From positions 186,001-250,000 of the forward strand of contig NZ_FORY01000002.1 in NCBI RefSeq assembly GCF_900114135.1: a DNA stretch of 64,000 nucleotides. The letters run 5' to 3'. Positions 26,658-34,769 of the stretch are shown here, piece after piece. Source of the DNA: Celeribacter halophilus. Its GTDB lineage: Bacteria; Pseudomonadota; Alphaproteobacteria; Rhodobacterales; Rhodobacteraceae. Below the pieces are notes generated by a model, which did no database searches, was not told where the DNA came from, and saw only the letters and a list, made by a program, of their open reading frames with translations. The translations under genes and the position numbers were made by a program. How positions within the stretch are numbered: position 1 is the stretch's first letter; every line of letters starts with the position of its first letter.

Positions 26658-26663
26658 TATAAC
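26658..26663 (+). promoter_or_regulatory. Candidate -10 element for the acp gene
   Basis: TATAAC lies about seven bases before the expected transcription start. No good -35 hexamer is visible 16-18 bases upstream. If real, the transcript would start about ten bases before a strong hairpin. Confidence 0.35.
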
Positions 26664-26679
26664 GTATTGATGCAGGGAG

Positions 26680-26743
26680 CCTTTCACAAACAACTTGTGC
26701 CCAAGTTCATCGTGAAAGGTTAAAGGCACTCAACAAACCTTTA
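26680..26743 (+). promoter_or_regulatory. Structured 5' leader of the acyl carrier protein gene
   Basis: An outer eight-pair stem CCTTTCAC/GTGAAAGG (26680-26687 with 26712-26719) encloses symmetric four-base internal loops. An inner six-pair stem AACTTG/CAAGTT closes on a TGCC tetraloop. A second hairpin TAAAGG/CCTTTA (26721-26726 with 26738-26743) ends three bases before the GGAGGGG ribosome site. The repeated CCTTT and AAAGG units allow alternative pairings. There is no T run, so it is not a simple terminator. Confidence 0.55.
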
Positions 26744-26757
26744 TCGGAGGGGATCAT

Positions 26758-27021
26758 ATGTCGGATGTGAAAGAGAAAATCATCGAGATCATCGCGGAGC
26801 AGGCCGTTCTGGACCCGTCCGATGTGTCGATGGATCAATCTCTCGAAGCGCTGGGGATCGACAGTCTCGGATTGGTCGAAAGTATTTTCGCTATTGAAGA
26901 AACCTTCGATATTTCCGTGCCGTTCAATGCCAACGAGCCGGAGCAGTCGGAATTCGACATTTCCTCTGTCTCGGCCATTGTCAAAGCGGTCGAAGCCTTG
27001 ATCGCAGATCAGAAATCATGA
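26758..27021 (+). CDS. Acyl carrier protein (specialised)
   Basis: The 87-residue protein has the ACP fold with the phosphopantetheine attachment motif LGIDSLGLVE (Ser36) and an acidic helix after it. It differs from the housekeeping AcpP, being longer with an extended FNANEPEQSEFDISS loop before the last helix. A dedicated ketosynthase gene overlaps its end by four bases. Together they probably elongate or modify an unusual acyl chain; lpxD upstream hints at lipid A, but AcpXL-type proteins have a different sequence. The leader is highly structured and the ribosome site is strong (GGAGGGG). Confidence 0.88.
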   Translation: MSDVKEKIIEIIAEQAVLDPSDVSMDQSLEALGIDSLGLVESIFAIEETFDISVPFNANEPEQSEFDISSVSAIVKAVEALIADQKS

Positions 27022-28229
27022 AGCGTGTCGTGATCACCGGCGCTGGCACGGTCAATGCGCTCGGGCTTGATGTCCCCACCACTCTGGCCGCGATGGCCGA
27101 GGGTAAAAACGGCGTGTCCGATCTCGAATTTCGTGATGTGGACCGTTTGGCGATCAAGATCGGCGGGCAGATTCACGGTTGGAATGCCGAGGGGCGGTTC
27201 AACCGTCAGCAAATGGCGCTTTACGATCGGTTCACGCAGTTCACTTTGGTCGCGGCTGAAGAGGCGATCCGGCAATCCGGTCTGGAGTTTATCGGCGATC
27301 TGGCGACCCGCTCCGGTGTGATCCTTGGCACGTCCGGCGGCGGTCTGACCACGCAGGATGACAACTACCGTGTGGTTTATGAAGAGGGCAAGAACCGCGT
27401 GCATCCCTTTGTGGTGCCGAAGCTCATGAACAACGCGGCCTGTTCCCATGTCTCTATGGCCTACAACCTGAAAGGCCCGTCCTTCACCGTGGCGACGGCC
27501 TGTGCGTCGTCGAACCATGCGATGGGGCAGGCATTCAACATGATCCGCTGCGGCATGTCCACGGCGATGGTCACAGGCGGCTCCGAGTCGATGCTCTGCT
27601 TTGGCGGGGTCAAGGCTTGGGAAGGTCTGCGCGTGATGTCGAAAGACGCCTGCCGTCCCTTCTCCATGAACCGCAACGGCATGGTGCAGGGCGAGGGCGC
27701 GGCGGTGTTCGTCTTCGAGGAATACGAGCACGCCAAGAAACGCGGCGCGGAAATTCTGGCTGAGGTGATCGGTTTTGCCATGACGTCTGATGCCTCCGAC
27801 ATCGTGATGCCTTCCAAACAGGGCGCAGCGCGGGCGATCTCCGGCGCTTTGAATGATGCGCAGGTGGATGCCTCCGCTGTCGGCTATATCAATGCGCATG
27901 GCACGGGCACGGCGGCCAATGACAAAACCGAATGTGCCGCTGTGGCGGATGCTTTGGGCGCACATGCCGACAACATCATGATCTCCTCGACGAAATCCAT
28001 GCACGGCCATTTGATTGGCGGCACCGGTGCAGTCGAGTTACTGGCCTGTATCATGGCGCTGCGGGACGGGATCATCGCGCCGACGATCAATTACGAAGAA
28101 CCCGATCCTGAATGTGCGCTCGACGTGGTGCCCAATGTGGCGCGCGAGGCGCAGGTCGAGGTGGCCCTGTCCAACGCCTTTGCCTTTGGCGGGTTGAATG
28201 CGGTTCTGGCGCTGAAGAAAGCCTCCTGA
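27018..28229 (+). CDS. Beta-ketoacyl-ACP synthase II family protein (FabF/NodE-like)
   Basis: This 403-residue thiolase-fold condensing enzyme joins malonyl-ACP to an acyl chain. The Cys-His-His triad is present: Cys162 in TACASSNHAMG, His294 in NAHGTGTAAND and His331 in KSMHGHLIGGTGA. The N-terminus KRVVITGAGTVNALG is typical of KAS II. The start codon overlaps the ACP stop (ATGA), indicating translational coupling. The pairing with a private ACP is like that of NodE/NodF or the acpXL cluster, so it may act on a special fatty acid rather than in bulk synthesis. Chain specificity cannot be read from sequence. Confidence 0.9.
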   Translation: MKRVVITGAGTVNALGLDVPTTLAAMAEGKNGVSDLEFRDVDRLAIKIGGQIHGWNAEGRFNRQQMALYDRFTQFTLVAAEEAIRQSGLEFIGDLATRSGVILGTSGGGLTTQDDNYRVVYEEGKNRVHPFVVPKLMNNAACSHVSMAYNLKGPSFTVATACASSNHAMGQAFNMIRCGMSTAMVTGGSESMLCFGGVKAWEGLRVMSKDACRPFSMNRNGMVQGEGAAVFVFEEYEHAKKRGAEILAEVIGFAMTSDASDIVMPSKQGAARAISGALNDAQVDASAVGYINAHGTGTAANDKTECAAVADALGAHADNIMISSTKSMHGHLIGGTGAVELLACIMALRDGIIAPTINYEEPDPECALDVVPNVAREAQVEVALSNAFAFGGLNAVLALKKAS

Positions 28230-28265
28230 GCACAGCCGCCTGATCTTTGTGATAAGCTCATGAAA

Positions 28266-28297
28266 AACGCCGCGCCGGATTTCTCCCGCGCGGCGTT
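28266..28297 (-). terminator. Terminator between the ketosynthase and IalB-like genes
   Basis: A ten-pair stem (AACGCCGCGC/GCGCGGCGTT) with a 12-base loop is flanked on its left by AAAAA. On the minus strand this gives a T run after the stem, so it ends the IalB-like transcript. It may also stop the convergent ketosynthase transcript. Confidence 0.75.
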
Positions 28298-28325
28298 CTC
28301 TGTTTTCAGGCTTCTGCCGGAGGGG

Positions 28326-28976
28326 TTACTCCGCAGGTGCCTCTTCTGTGTTTTCGATCTCGTCCGGCGCAGAGGGGCCTTCGCCGTTTTTCGCGGCTTC
28401 ATTGAGCTCGGTCACTTTCGTATACCCCGCCGTAAAGCCGGTGAGCGACAGTTTGAGACGGACAGGCTCCTCGGTGCGGCCCACAGGCACGATGCCGACA
28501 AGACCTTCGGCGCCTTTTTTCAGCAAGGCGACATCATCCGAGGTCAGACCCGCGCGCACATAGCATCCGACGCGATTGCAGAACTGGAACGGGTAGCGGC
28601 GACCGTTTTCCCCGTCGACAAACAGCGCAAGCTGCGCGGTCAGAAGGGTTTCCAGCGGCGTGGTGAAGGTTGCCGCAGCTTCCACCTCTTCGCTGCCGAC
28701 ATGGAACAGAGCGACTTCGGCCACTTCGGTGCCGTCCTCGTCTTTCAGCAGCTGGTAGAGGCTGCACGGATCGACCTGACCTTCAGGGGCGTTGATACAA
28801 CGCACTTCCCAATCGCCATGAGTCTCAAGCGTGTAGGCGCGTCCGACAGTGTTCGTTTCGATTGGCGTCCCGGTTGAGAGCCCTGCATCCTGTGCCATAG
28901 AGGGCATTGCGACGCTGAGAGCCAAGAGGGTGGCGGAGGTGAGGGAGGTGATCTTGTGAGAGATGGAAAACATCAT
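28326..28976 (-). CDS. Invasion-associated locus B (IalB) family exported protein
   Basis: The 216-residue protein has a signal peptide (hydrophobic to about residue 28, ending MPSMAQ). An IalB-type domain follows: THGDWEVRCINAPEGQVDPCSLYQ, a middle beta-rich part, and PFQFCNRVGCYVRAGL, with four cysteines likely paired in the periplasm. The tail is acidic and low complexity (PSAPDEIENTEEAPAE). IalB is named from Bartonella, but most free-living alphaproteobacteria have such proteins with unknown envelope roles. Two adjacent ATG codons start the gene; the second (28973) has slightly better spacing to GGA. Confidence 0.78.
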   Translation of the reverse strand: MMFSISHKITSLTSATLLALSVAMPSMAQDAGLSTGTPIETNTVGRAYTLETHGDWEVRCINAPEGQVDPCSLYQLLKDEDGTEVAEVALFHVGSEEVEAAATFTTPLETLLTAQLALFVDGENGRRYPFQFCNRVGCYVRAGLTSDDVALLKKGAEGLVGIVPVGRTEEPVRLKLSLTGFTAGYTKVTELNEAAKNGEGPSAPDEIENTEEAPAE

Positions 28977-29705
28977 CCGTCCATGCGTTGTTGAAAATTC
29001 ACCCTTTGCTCTAACATGGGGCCGGAGGTCTGTCAGGGGGGCATGGAGAATATTTTCGTGAAGCAGGGGCGGCATGGCAAGGCTTCGCCTGTCTGGTCTT
29101 GCCCCGTCTGTGCCCGTTTCTCGGTGATGGTTTGCGTTGATGTATCGCGTGGATCCGCTGCGCGGTTTCTGGCGGCTTTGCGCGTGGCTTTATTTGAGAC
29201 ACAAAGTCCAACAACAAAAGCCCCGGCATGACCGAGGCTTTCATGGATCGTAACGATCTTTTGAAATCATATGATTTCTATATATCTCTCCCCGTCGGAC
29301 TTGGCCGACTTATAGAAATAACGCTATGACAGGATTTTTCGACCGTCAACGAAAAATTAAGGTCTGGGACAGGGCTATATGATCAAAAGAGCGGGTTTTG
29401 CCTCTTCTTTAAGCAGTCCCTCTCGGCTGCGACGCCTGTTCACGCGCTTGCGAGGCGAGCGGATTGCGAACGGTCGATGGTATCCAAACACAGGAGTAGC
29501 GAAAAAGAACCGCACCGGAGACAATACCCCGGGCGGCCAGTCTGACAGGGAGGAAGTCAATCCGCACCGAAGAGGTGGTCCGGATGTCTATAGACTGGCA
29601 CGAAGTGGTTAAATTTGTATTGTAGGGACATACGCGTTTGAATTTTCTGGCCTTTTGGCGGGGAATCACAAGACGCGCCGGTAAGATGACAGAGGAAGAG
29701 GTCAG
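28977..29705. other. Intergenic region with palindrome cluster
   Basis: These 729 bases contain no credible protein gene on either strand. The part 29215-29360 is dense in inverted repeats and AT-rich and is listed separately as a possible small RNA. To its right, 29433-29457 can form a CGCCT/AGGCG hairpin, and 29580-29660 is AT-rich and may hold the promoter of the ATPase gene. No tRNA-like cloverleaf was found. Confidence 0.5.
29211..29319 (-). ncRNA. Candidate small RNA with its own promoter and terminator
   Basis: Read on the minus strand, a TTGACG box (29349-29344) and TAGCGT (29326-29321) spaced by 17 precede a structured stretch. The outer stem ATTTCTATA/TATAGAAAT (29319-29311 with 29282-29274) encloses a GTCGG/CCGAC hairpin. 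Next come the perfect 16-base palindrome GAAATCATATGATTTC and the GATCGT/ACGATC hairpin. Last is a terminator-like stem (AAAGCC/GGCTTT with CGG/CCG inside) running into TTTTGTTGTT. About 105 bases would be transcribed. No matching RNA family is recognised. Confidence 0.4.
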
Positions 29706-31274
29706 ATGGATCGCATTTTCGTGGGTGGCGGCGGCGAAGGCTATGGCGAGGCGCAGGAGCTTTTGCTGAAATACGGTAACCGCCACGGGCTGATCGCGGG
29801 GGCGACGGGCACGGGGAAAACCGTGACCTTGCAAATTCTGGCGGAGAGCTTTTCCAAGGCTGGTGTGCCTGTATTCCTCTCGGACGTCAAAGGTGATCTG
29901 TCGGGGCTAGCCAAGTCCGGTAGCGCCGAGGGCAAGCTGCATGACGCCTTTATGTCGCGTGCCGGAACCATCGGATTTGCGGACCGTTACAGCTACGAAG
30001 CCTTTCCAGTCACCTTCTGGGATCTGTTCGGAGAACAGGGCCACCCGATCCGCACCACGGTGGCGGAGATGGGCCCCTTGCTGATTTCGCGGCTTCTTGG
30101 GCTGACCGAGGCGCAAGAGGGGGTGATCAACGTCGCCTTCCGTGTGGCGGATGAACAGGGCTTGCCTTTGCTGGACCTGAAAGACCTTCAGGCCTTGTTG
30201 GTCTGGTGCGGGGAAAATGCGGATGAGCTGACCCTGCGCTATGGCAATATCGCGAAATCCTCCATCGGGGCGATCCAGCGCGATCTTCTGGTGCTGGAAA
30301 ATCAGGGCGGGGCCAAGCTGTTCGGAGAACCTGCGCTGGATCTGAACGACATCATTCGCACCGATGAGGACGGGCGGGGGCGGATCAATATACTGGCCGC
30401 CGACACGCTCATGTCCTCGCCGGGGCTTTATGCGACCTTCCTTTTGTGGCTCTTGTCCGAATTGTTCGAGGAACTGCCGGAGATCGGCAATCCCGACAAG
30501 CCGAAGTTGGTGTTCTTCTTTGACGAAGCCCACCTGCTGTTCGATGACGCGCCCAAGGCTCTGGTCGACAAGGTCGAGCAGGTGGCCCGTCTGATCCGTT
30601 CCAAAGGCGTCGGCGTCTATTTCGTCACGCAAAATCCGGATGACATTCCCGAAGACATTCTCGGCCAGTTGGGCAACCGTGTGCAACATGCGCTGCGGGC
30701 CTTTACGGCGCGCGATCAAAAGGCGCTGTCCCGTGCGGCGGAGACCTATCGTCCGAACCCGCGGTTCGAGGTGGAAACCGCGATCAAAGAGGTGGGCACG
30801 GGCGAGGCGGTGACCTCGTTTCTGCAGGCCAAGGGCGTGCCGGGGATTTCGGAACGCACCTTGATCCGCCCGCCGTCCTCGCAGCTTGGACCGATCACAG
30901 CGGCAGAGCGGGCAGGGGTCTTGTCCGCCTCGCCGGTGGCCGGAAAATACGAGACGGTTCTGGACCGCGAAAGCGCCTTCGAGATGCTCAATGCGCGCGC
31001 GGAGGCTGCGGCCAAAGCGGCGGAGGAGCTTGAGGCGAAAGAAGAGGCCGAGGGCGAGGTCAAAGGGCGCGAGGCCTTGGCCCGCGAGTTTTCCAAGGCC
31101 CGACGCTATGACGGCACAAATTACAGTCGCAAGGCCACCAAGACATCATCGCGCAAGTCGAGCGAGAAATCCTTTGGCTCCGAAGTCACCAAAATGGTGA
31201 TGAAGGAACTGACCGGCACCACGGGGCGCAAGATTGTGCGCGGGATTCTGGGCGGGCTATTCAAAGCCCGCTGA
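29706..31274 (+). CDS. HerA/YjgR-like ATPase (DUF853)
   Basis: The 522-residue P-loop ATPase has Walker A GATGTGKT (residues 32-39), Walker [11 protein letters not shown], and the [31 protein letters not shown] block that marks the DUF853/YjgR branch of the HerA-FtsK superfamily. The N-terminal ASCE core is followed by a charged, Ala/Glu-rich helical segment (about 415-460) and a Ser/Lys-rich tail. HerA proteins are hexameric DNA pumps, but the role of the YjgR branch is unknown. A GAGGAAGAGG ribosome site precedes the ATG. It converges with rlmJ, leaving only 19 bases between them. Confidence 0.85.
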   Translation: MDRIFVGGGGEGYGEAQELLLKYGNRHGLIAGATGTGKTVTLQILAESFSKAGVPVFLSDVKGDLSGLAKSGSAEGKLHDAFMSRAGTIGFADRYSYEAFPVTFWDLFGEQGHPIRTTVAEMGPLLISRLLGLTEAQEGVINVAFRVADEQGLPLLDLKDLQALLVWCGENADELTLRYGNIAKSSIGAIQRDLLVLENQGGAKLFGEPALDLNDIIRTDEDGRGRINILAADTLMSSPGLYATFLLWLLSELFEELPEIGNPDKPKLVFFFDEAHLLFDDAPKALVDKVEQVARLIRSKGVGVYFVTQNPDDIPEDILGQLGNRVQHALRAFTARDQKALSRAAETYRPNPRFEVETAIKEVGTGEAVTSFLQAKGVPGISERTLIRPPSSQLGPITAAERAGVLSASPVAGKYETVLDRESAFEMLNARAEAAAKAAEELEAKEEAEGEVKGREALAREFSKARRYDGTNYSRKATKTSSRKSSEKSFGSEVTKMVMKELTGTTGRKIVRGILGGLFKAR

Positions 31275-31293
31275 TCCGCTCGGGAGGTGACCC

Positions 31294-32085
31294 TTACAGG
31301 CGGTTGAACAATCCGGTCAGCCGCGCCGCCTCTTCTGCCAACCCGTAAGGGGCGTTGATGATGAACATACCCGAGCCATGCATCCCGTGGCCCTTTTGCG
31401 CCGGTTTGAACCGCACCTCTGTGTGCAGGCAGCCGGGGAAATTGGCGTATTTCATGCCCTCGACCAGCGGCAGATGTGTGCCGTTTTTCAGGATCGGATA
31501 CCAGAGCGCGATGATGCCCACGTTCCATTTGCGGTGCAGCTTGTAGATCGTGCTGGGCAGTGTCTCGAAATCGCTTTTGATCTCGTAGGAAGGATCAATC
31601 AGCATAAGCCCGCGTTTCGGCTCCGGCGGGCAGATGGACTGCGCGAATTGGATGCCGTCTTGTTGCTTGATATGCAGACCGGCAAAGCTCGGAGAGGCGG
31701 CGGTGTTGGCCTTGAGCTCGGCAAATTCGGTCGGATGCAATTCCGCCAGATGCAGTTGGTCCGTGTCGCGCAACAGCGCCTGCGCAATGGCCGGAGAGCC
31801 GGGGTAGATGTTGCGCGTATGGGTCTCGGCAATGGCCTTGCGGGCGCGGGCATAGGGGTGGGACGGTTTGAACCAGTCGGCCACCTTTTCGATGCCTTGG
31901 GCCGCTTCGCCGGTTTTTTGGGCCTGTGAGCCGGCCAGATCGTAGAGTGCGCGGCCTGCATGGGTCTCGATATAGGACAGGGGTTTGTCCTTGCGTGTCA
32001 GGTAATCGAGCATCGTGGCCAAAAGCGCATGTTTTTGGACATCCGCCAGATTACCGGCGTGAAAGCCGTGTTGATAGGACAGCAT
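31294..32085 (-). CDS. rlmJ: 23S rRNA (adenine2030-N6)-methyltransferase RlmJ
   Basis: RlmJ methylates A2030 of 23S rRNA. The 263-residue protein has the family-specific start LSYQHGFHAGNLADVQKHALL, the SAM-binding YIETHAGRALYDL and the catalytic DPSYE (164-168, a DPPY variant). The tail ending RLTGLFNRL is also typical. Its start codon shares one base with the stop of the upstream CorC-like gene (TAATG), and a GGAGA ribosome site lies inside that gene's last codons, so expression is coupled. Confidence 0.9.
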   Translation of the reverse strand: MLSYQHGFHAGNLADVQKHALLATMLDYLTRKDKPLSYIETHAGRALYDLAGSQAQKTGEAAQGIEKVADWFKPSHPYARARKAIAETHTRNIYPGSPAIAQALLRDTDQLHLAELHPTEFAELKANTAASPSFAGLHIKQQDGIQFAQSICPPEPKRGLMLIDPSYEIKSDFETLPSTIYKLHRKWNVGIIALWYPILKNGTHLPLVEGMKYANFPGCLHTEVRFKPAQKGHGMHGSGMFIINAPYGLAEEAARLTGLFNRL

Positions 32086-33410
32086 TACATGTCTCCTAGA
32101 GGGCGGATTTTGAGTTTCGTGATGCGGTTCTCGATGCGTTCAACCACCTCGAACCGGTAGCCGTGGAAGGAGAACACCTGTCCGGCATTGGGGATGGTCT
32201 GGGCTTCGTGGATCACCAGACCAGCGATTGTGTTGGCTTCCTCGTCGGAGAGGTTGCATTCGGTCCAGCGGTTGAAGTCGCGGATCGTCATGCCGCCATC
32301 AACTTCCCATTCGCCGGGTTCGCCCGATTGTTTCGGCACGTCTTCGGACTGGTCGAACTCGTCGGTGATCTCGCCCACGATTTCTTCGAGAATGTCTTCC
32401 AGCGTGATCAGGCCTTGCAAAGAGCCGTATTCATCCACCACCAGCGCAAAATGCGTGTGGCGTTTCAGGAATTGCCGCATCTGGTCGTCGAGCGTCGTGG
32501 TCTCCGGCACGAAATACGGTTCCATCGCCACGGCCATCACGTCGAAATCGTGAAAATCCACCGTCATATGCGGGTCTTCGCTTTCATGGGCGATACGCTG
32601 GGCATGCATCCCGCGCAGCAGGTCTTTGGAGTGCAAAACGCCAACGATGTTTTCCTGATCCCCGCGGTAAAGCGGTAGGCGCGTGTGCGGGCTTTTGAGC
32701 GAGCGTTCGAGAATTTCTGCGGCGGGAAGATCGGCATCGACCATCTCGATTTTCGAGCGGTGGAGCATGATCTCCTCAACCGTGCGCTCACCCAGATCCA
32801 GTGCGCCAAGCAAACGGTCGCGGTCTTCCTTTTCCACCACACCTTCAACATGGCCCAGAGCAATGGCCCCCGCAATCTCGTCGCGCACGGCCAGAATGTC
32901 GGCTTCGGGGTCGGTCTGAACGCCAAACAGACGCAAAATGCCGCGCACCAGAAGGCGCACGAATCCCACCACAGGGGCGAAGATTTTGACAATCAGGGAG
33001 ATCGGTCCGGCAACGCGCGAGGCGGCGGTTTCGGGGTTGGTGATGGCGTAGGTCTTGGGCAGCACCTCGGCAAAGATCAGCACCAGAACGGTCATGATCA
33101 GGGTCGCAAGCGCCACGCCGTTCTGGCCGAACAGCTTGGTGAACATCGCTGTCGCCAGAGAAGTGGCCAGAATATTCACAAGGTTGTTGCCCAAAAGCAC
33201 CGAGCCGATCAGGCGTTCACTGTCGTCGGTGATCTCCAGCGCGCGTTCGGCGCCCTTGTCGCCCTTGTCGGCCTGCGCGCGCAGTTTTCCGCGCGAGGCC
33301 GCCGTCAGCGCGGTCTCCGAGCCGGAAAAGAATCCGGACATGAGCAAAAGCGCCACAATAGCTGCGGCGGTGATCCAGAATGCGGCGTCTAAAAGCGTGG
33401 TCTCTGTCAT
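32085..33410 (-). CDS. CNNM/CorC (HlyC-like) transporter-associated protein
   Basis: The 441-residue protein has an N-terminal DUF21/CNNM membrane domain (about 10-190) with GFFSGSETALTAASRG and IFAEVLPKTYAI. A CBS pair follows (about 205-330, with IMLHRSKIEMVDADL and THFALVVDEYGSLQGLITLEDILEEIVGEI). The C-terminal CorC_HlyC domain is at about 350-440. Members of this family export magnesium or affect cobalt and magnesium resistance; the older name hemolysin is misleading. The ATG at 33410 gives the usual N-terminus. It is read into rlmJ, and no transport partner is next to it. Confidence 0.87.
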   Translation of the reverse strand: MTETTLLDAAFWITAAAIVALLLMSGFFSGSETALTAASRGKLRAQADKGDKGAERALEITDDSERLIGSVLLGNNLVNILATSLATAMFTKLFGQNGVALATLIMTVLVLIFAEVLPKTYAITNPETAASRVAGPISLIVKIFAPVVGFVRLLVRGILRLFGVQTDPEADILAVRDEIAGAIALGHVEGVVEKEDRDRLLGALDLGERTVEEIMLHRSKIEMVDADLPAAEILERSLKSPHTRLPLYRGDQENIVGVLHSKDLLRGMHAQRIAHESEDPHMTVDFHDFDVMAVAMEPYFVPETTTLDDQMRQFLKRHTHFALVVDEYGSLQGLITLEDILEEIVGEITDEFDQSEDVPKQSGEPGEWEVDGGMTIRDFNRWTECNLSDEEANTIAGLVIHEAQTIPNAGQVFSFHGYRFEVVERIENRITKLKIRPLGDM

Positions 33411-33719
33411 GGGTTGGTTATGGGCACGCGGGGCCTTCTGTGCAAGAGGTGGATCATATTCTGTCCTCGCTATTTCCGTCATGTCGGACTATGATTGCAC
33501 CATGCACCGTTCCTTGATGCGCCCCTTGGCCGATGGCCGTGCGGGATACGCGTCGTTTTGGTCCCTTTGGGAGCCCGGATAACGTGCCGGACTTTCTGTA
33601 TCGTTTTCTTTCTGTGTCGCTTGCTGCCCGTGACCTCCCGCCCTTGAGCCGCCCGTCTGTGTGCTCAAGCCTGTTGATCCGGCCTCGTTTCTCTTTCGCT
33701 TTTTCAAAGGACAGTTTCC
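33411..33719. other. Divergent intergenic region without a recognised gene
   Basis: The 309 bases between the CorC-like gene and a small basic-protein gene contain no frame with family features. A CTTGAG/CTCAAG repeat of six bases lies near 33642-33668. Promoters of both neighbours must lie here, but I see no clear -35/-10 pair. Confidence 0.4.
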
Positions 33720-33914
33720 ATGACCACCTCTAAACCCGCCAATCCGACCACATCCGGCGACAAGTCTGACGCCAGCAAGGGCGCGGAAAAACGCGCCGTG
33801 CCGCCGAAATCCAAGGAAGCGCCGAAGCGCCAGTCGATTTTCGACACGTCTTTCGCGCCAGAAGGGGCCGAGCGCCGCAAACAGTGGACGCGCTTTGATC
33901 CCAAACGCAAATAA
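33720..33914 (+). CDS. Small basic hypothetical protein
   Basis: The 64-residue protein is rich in Lys, Ser, Pro and Ala and is probably disordered for its first 40 residues. It ends with a motif reading SIFDTSFAPEGAERRKQWTRF, then DPKRK. AAAGGA lies nine bases upstream of the ATG and the next gene follows after 15 bases, which supports it as a real gene. I do not recognise a family. The aromatic, basic end could bind nucleic acid or ribosomes, but that is a guess. Confidence 0.55.
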   Translation: MTTSKPANPTTSGDKSDASKGAEKRAVPPKSKEAPKRQSIFDTSFAPEGAERRKQWTRFDPKRK

Positions 33915-33929
33915 TACCACAGGAGACCC

Positions 33930-34742
33930 ATGATGCGGATACGTCTTGGCTGTCGGTTCGACCTTAACCTCCCCCAGCCAACCCCGATGATTGCGCTTCT
34001 CAATGTGCATTTCTCACGAGCCAGCGATCTGGAGTATCCGGATCATCTGGTTACGACCCCGCCGGTGCCCTTGACCGCCTATCGGGACGGTTTCGGAAAC
34101 TGGTGCACGCGCTTTGTCGCCCCGCAGGGGGCGTTCAGTATTGGCACACAGGCGGTCATTCGCGACGATGGCCTGCCGGATGTCCAGCCGCCGCTGTCGC
34201 TTGGCCAAACGCCGGTGCAGTTCTTGCCCGACGAGACCATGCCCTTCCTGCTGGGCTCGCGCTATTGCGATACGGATATTCTGTCCAACGAAGCATGGCG
34301 CCTGTTCGAGCACACACCTCCGGGGGCAGCACGGGTGCAGGCGATCTGCGATTTCGTGCATAACCACATCACTTTCGATTACATGCAGGCCCGCTCCACG
34401 CGCTCGGCCTCCGAAGCATACCGCGAAGGCGTCGGCGTCTGCCGCGACTACACGCATCTGGCCATCGCCTTTTGCCGCTGCATGAATATTCCGGCCCGCT
34501 ATTGCACCGGCTATCTGGGCGATATCGGCATGGCGCCGCCCTATCCGCCGGGTGATTTTGCGGCCTTCATGGAGGTCTGGCTCGACGGGGCGTGGTATGT
34601 CTATGATCCGCGCAACAATATGCCTCGGATCGGACGGGTGCTCATGGCGCGGGGCCGTGATGCGGCGGATGTGCCGATGCTCCAGTCATTCGGACAGAAC
34701 GAATTGGCCGGGTTCGAGGTCTGGACCGACGAGGAAAGCTGA
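33930..34742 (+). CDS. Transglutaminase-like cysteine protease family protein
   Basis: The 270-residue protein has the N-terminal beta domain and a transglutaminase core. The nucleophile is in EGVGVCRDYTHLAIAFCR (Cys171) and the late acid in WYVYDPRNN (Asp226), followed by PRIGRVLMARGRDAADVPM. At the position where family members usually carry the catalytic His (HAW.EV), this protein reads AAFMEV (residues 211-216), so the triad appears incomplete. It may be a non-catalytic branch or use another His. Family members act as peptidases or amidases; no substrate can be given. It is probably co-transcribed with the small gene 15 bases upstream. Confidence 0.78.
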   Translation: MMRIRLGCRFDLNLPQPTPMIALLNVHFSRASDLEYPDHLVTTPPVPLTAYRDGFGNWCTRFVAPQGAFSIGTQAVIRDDGLPDVQPPLSLGQTPVQFLPDETMPFLLGSRYCDTDILSNEAWRLFEHTPPGAARVQAICDFVHNHITFDYMQARSTRSASEAYREGVGVCRDYTHLAIAFCRCMNIPARYCTGYLGDIGMAPPYPPGDFAAFMEVWLDGAWYVYDPRNNMPRIGRVLMARGRDAADVPMLQSFGQNELAGFEVWTDEES

Positions 34743-34769
34743 CACCGCGTTGCGCAGTTTTCCCGCCTG

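Noticed and set aside
29241-29320. Reading the palindrome cluster as an operator array instead of an RNA
   Set aside because: The repeats differ in sequence and size, unlike a set of sites for one protein, and a terminator-like stem with T run ends the minus-strand reading. The operator idea is not excluded for the 16-base palindrome alone.
29379-29612. A 77-codon plus-strand frame right of the palindrome cluster
   Set aside because: Composition is Arg/Gly-rich without hydrophobic core, there is no ribosome site, and the reading resembles random GC-rich sequence.
33533-33733. A 66-codon frame in the gap before the small basic protein gene
   Set aside because: It overlaps the ribosome site and start of the better supported gene at 33720 and shows no conserved features.
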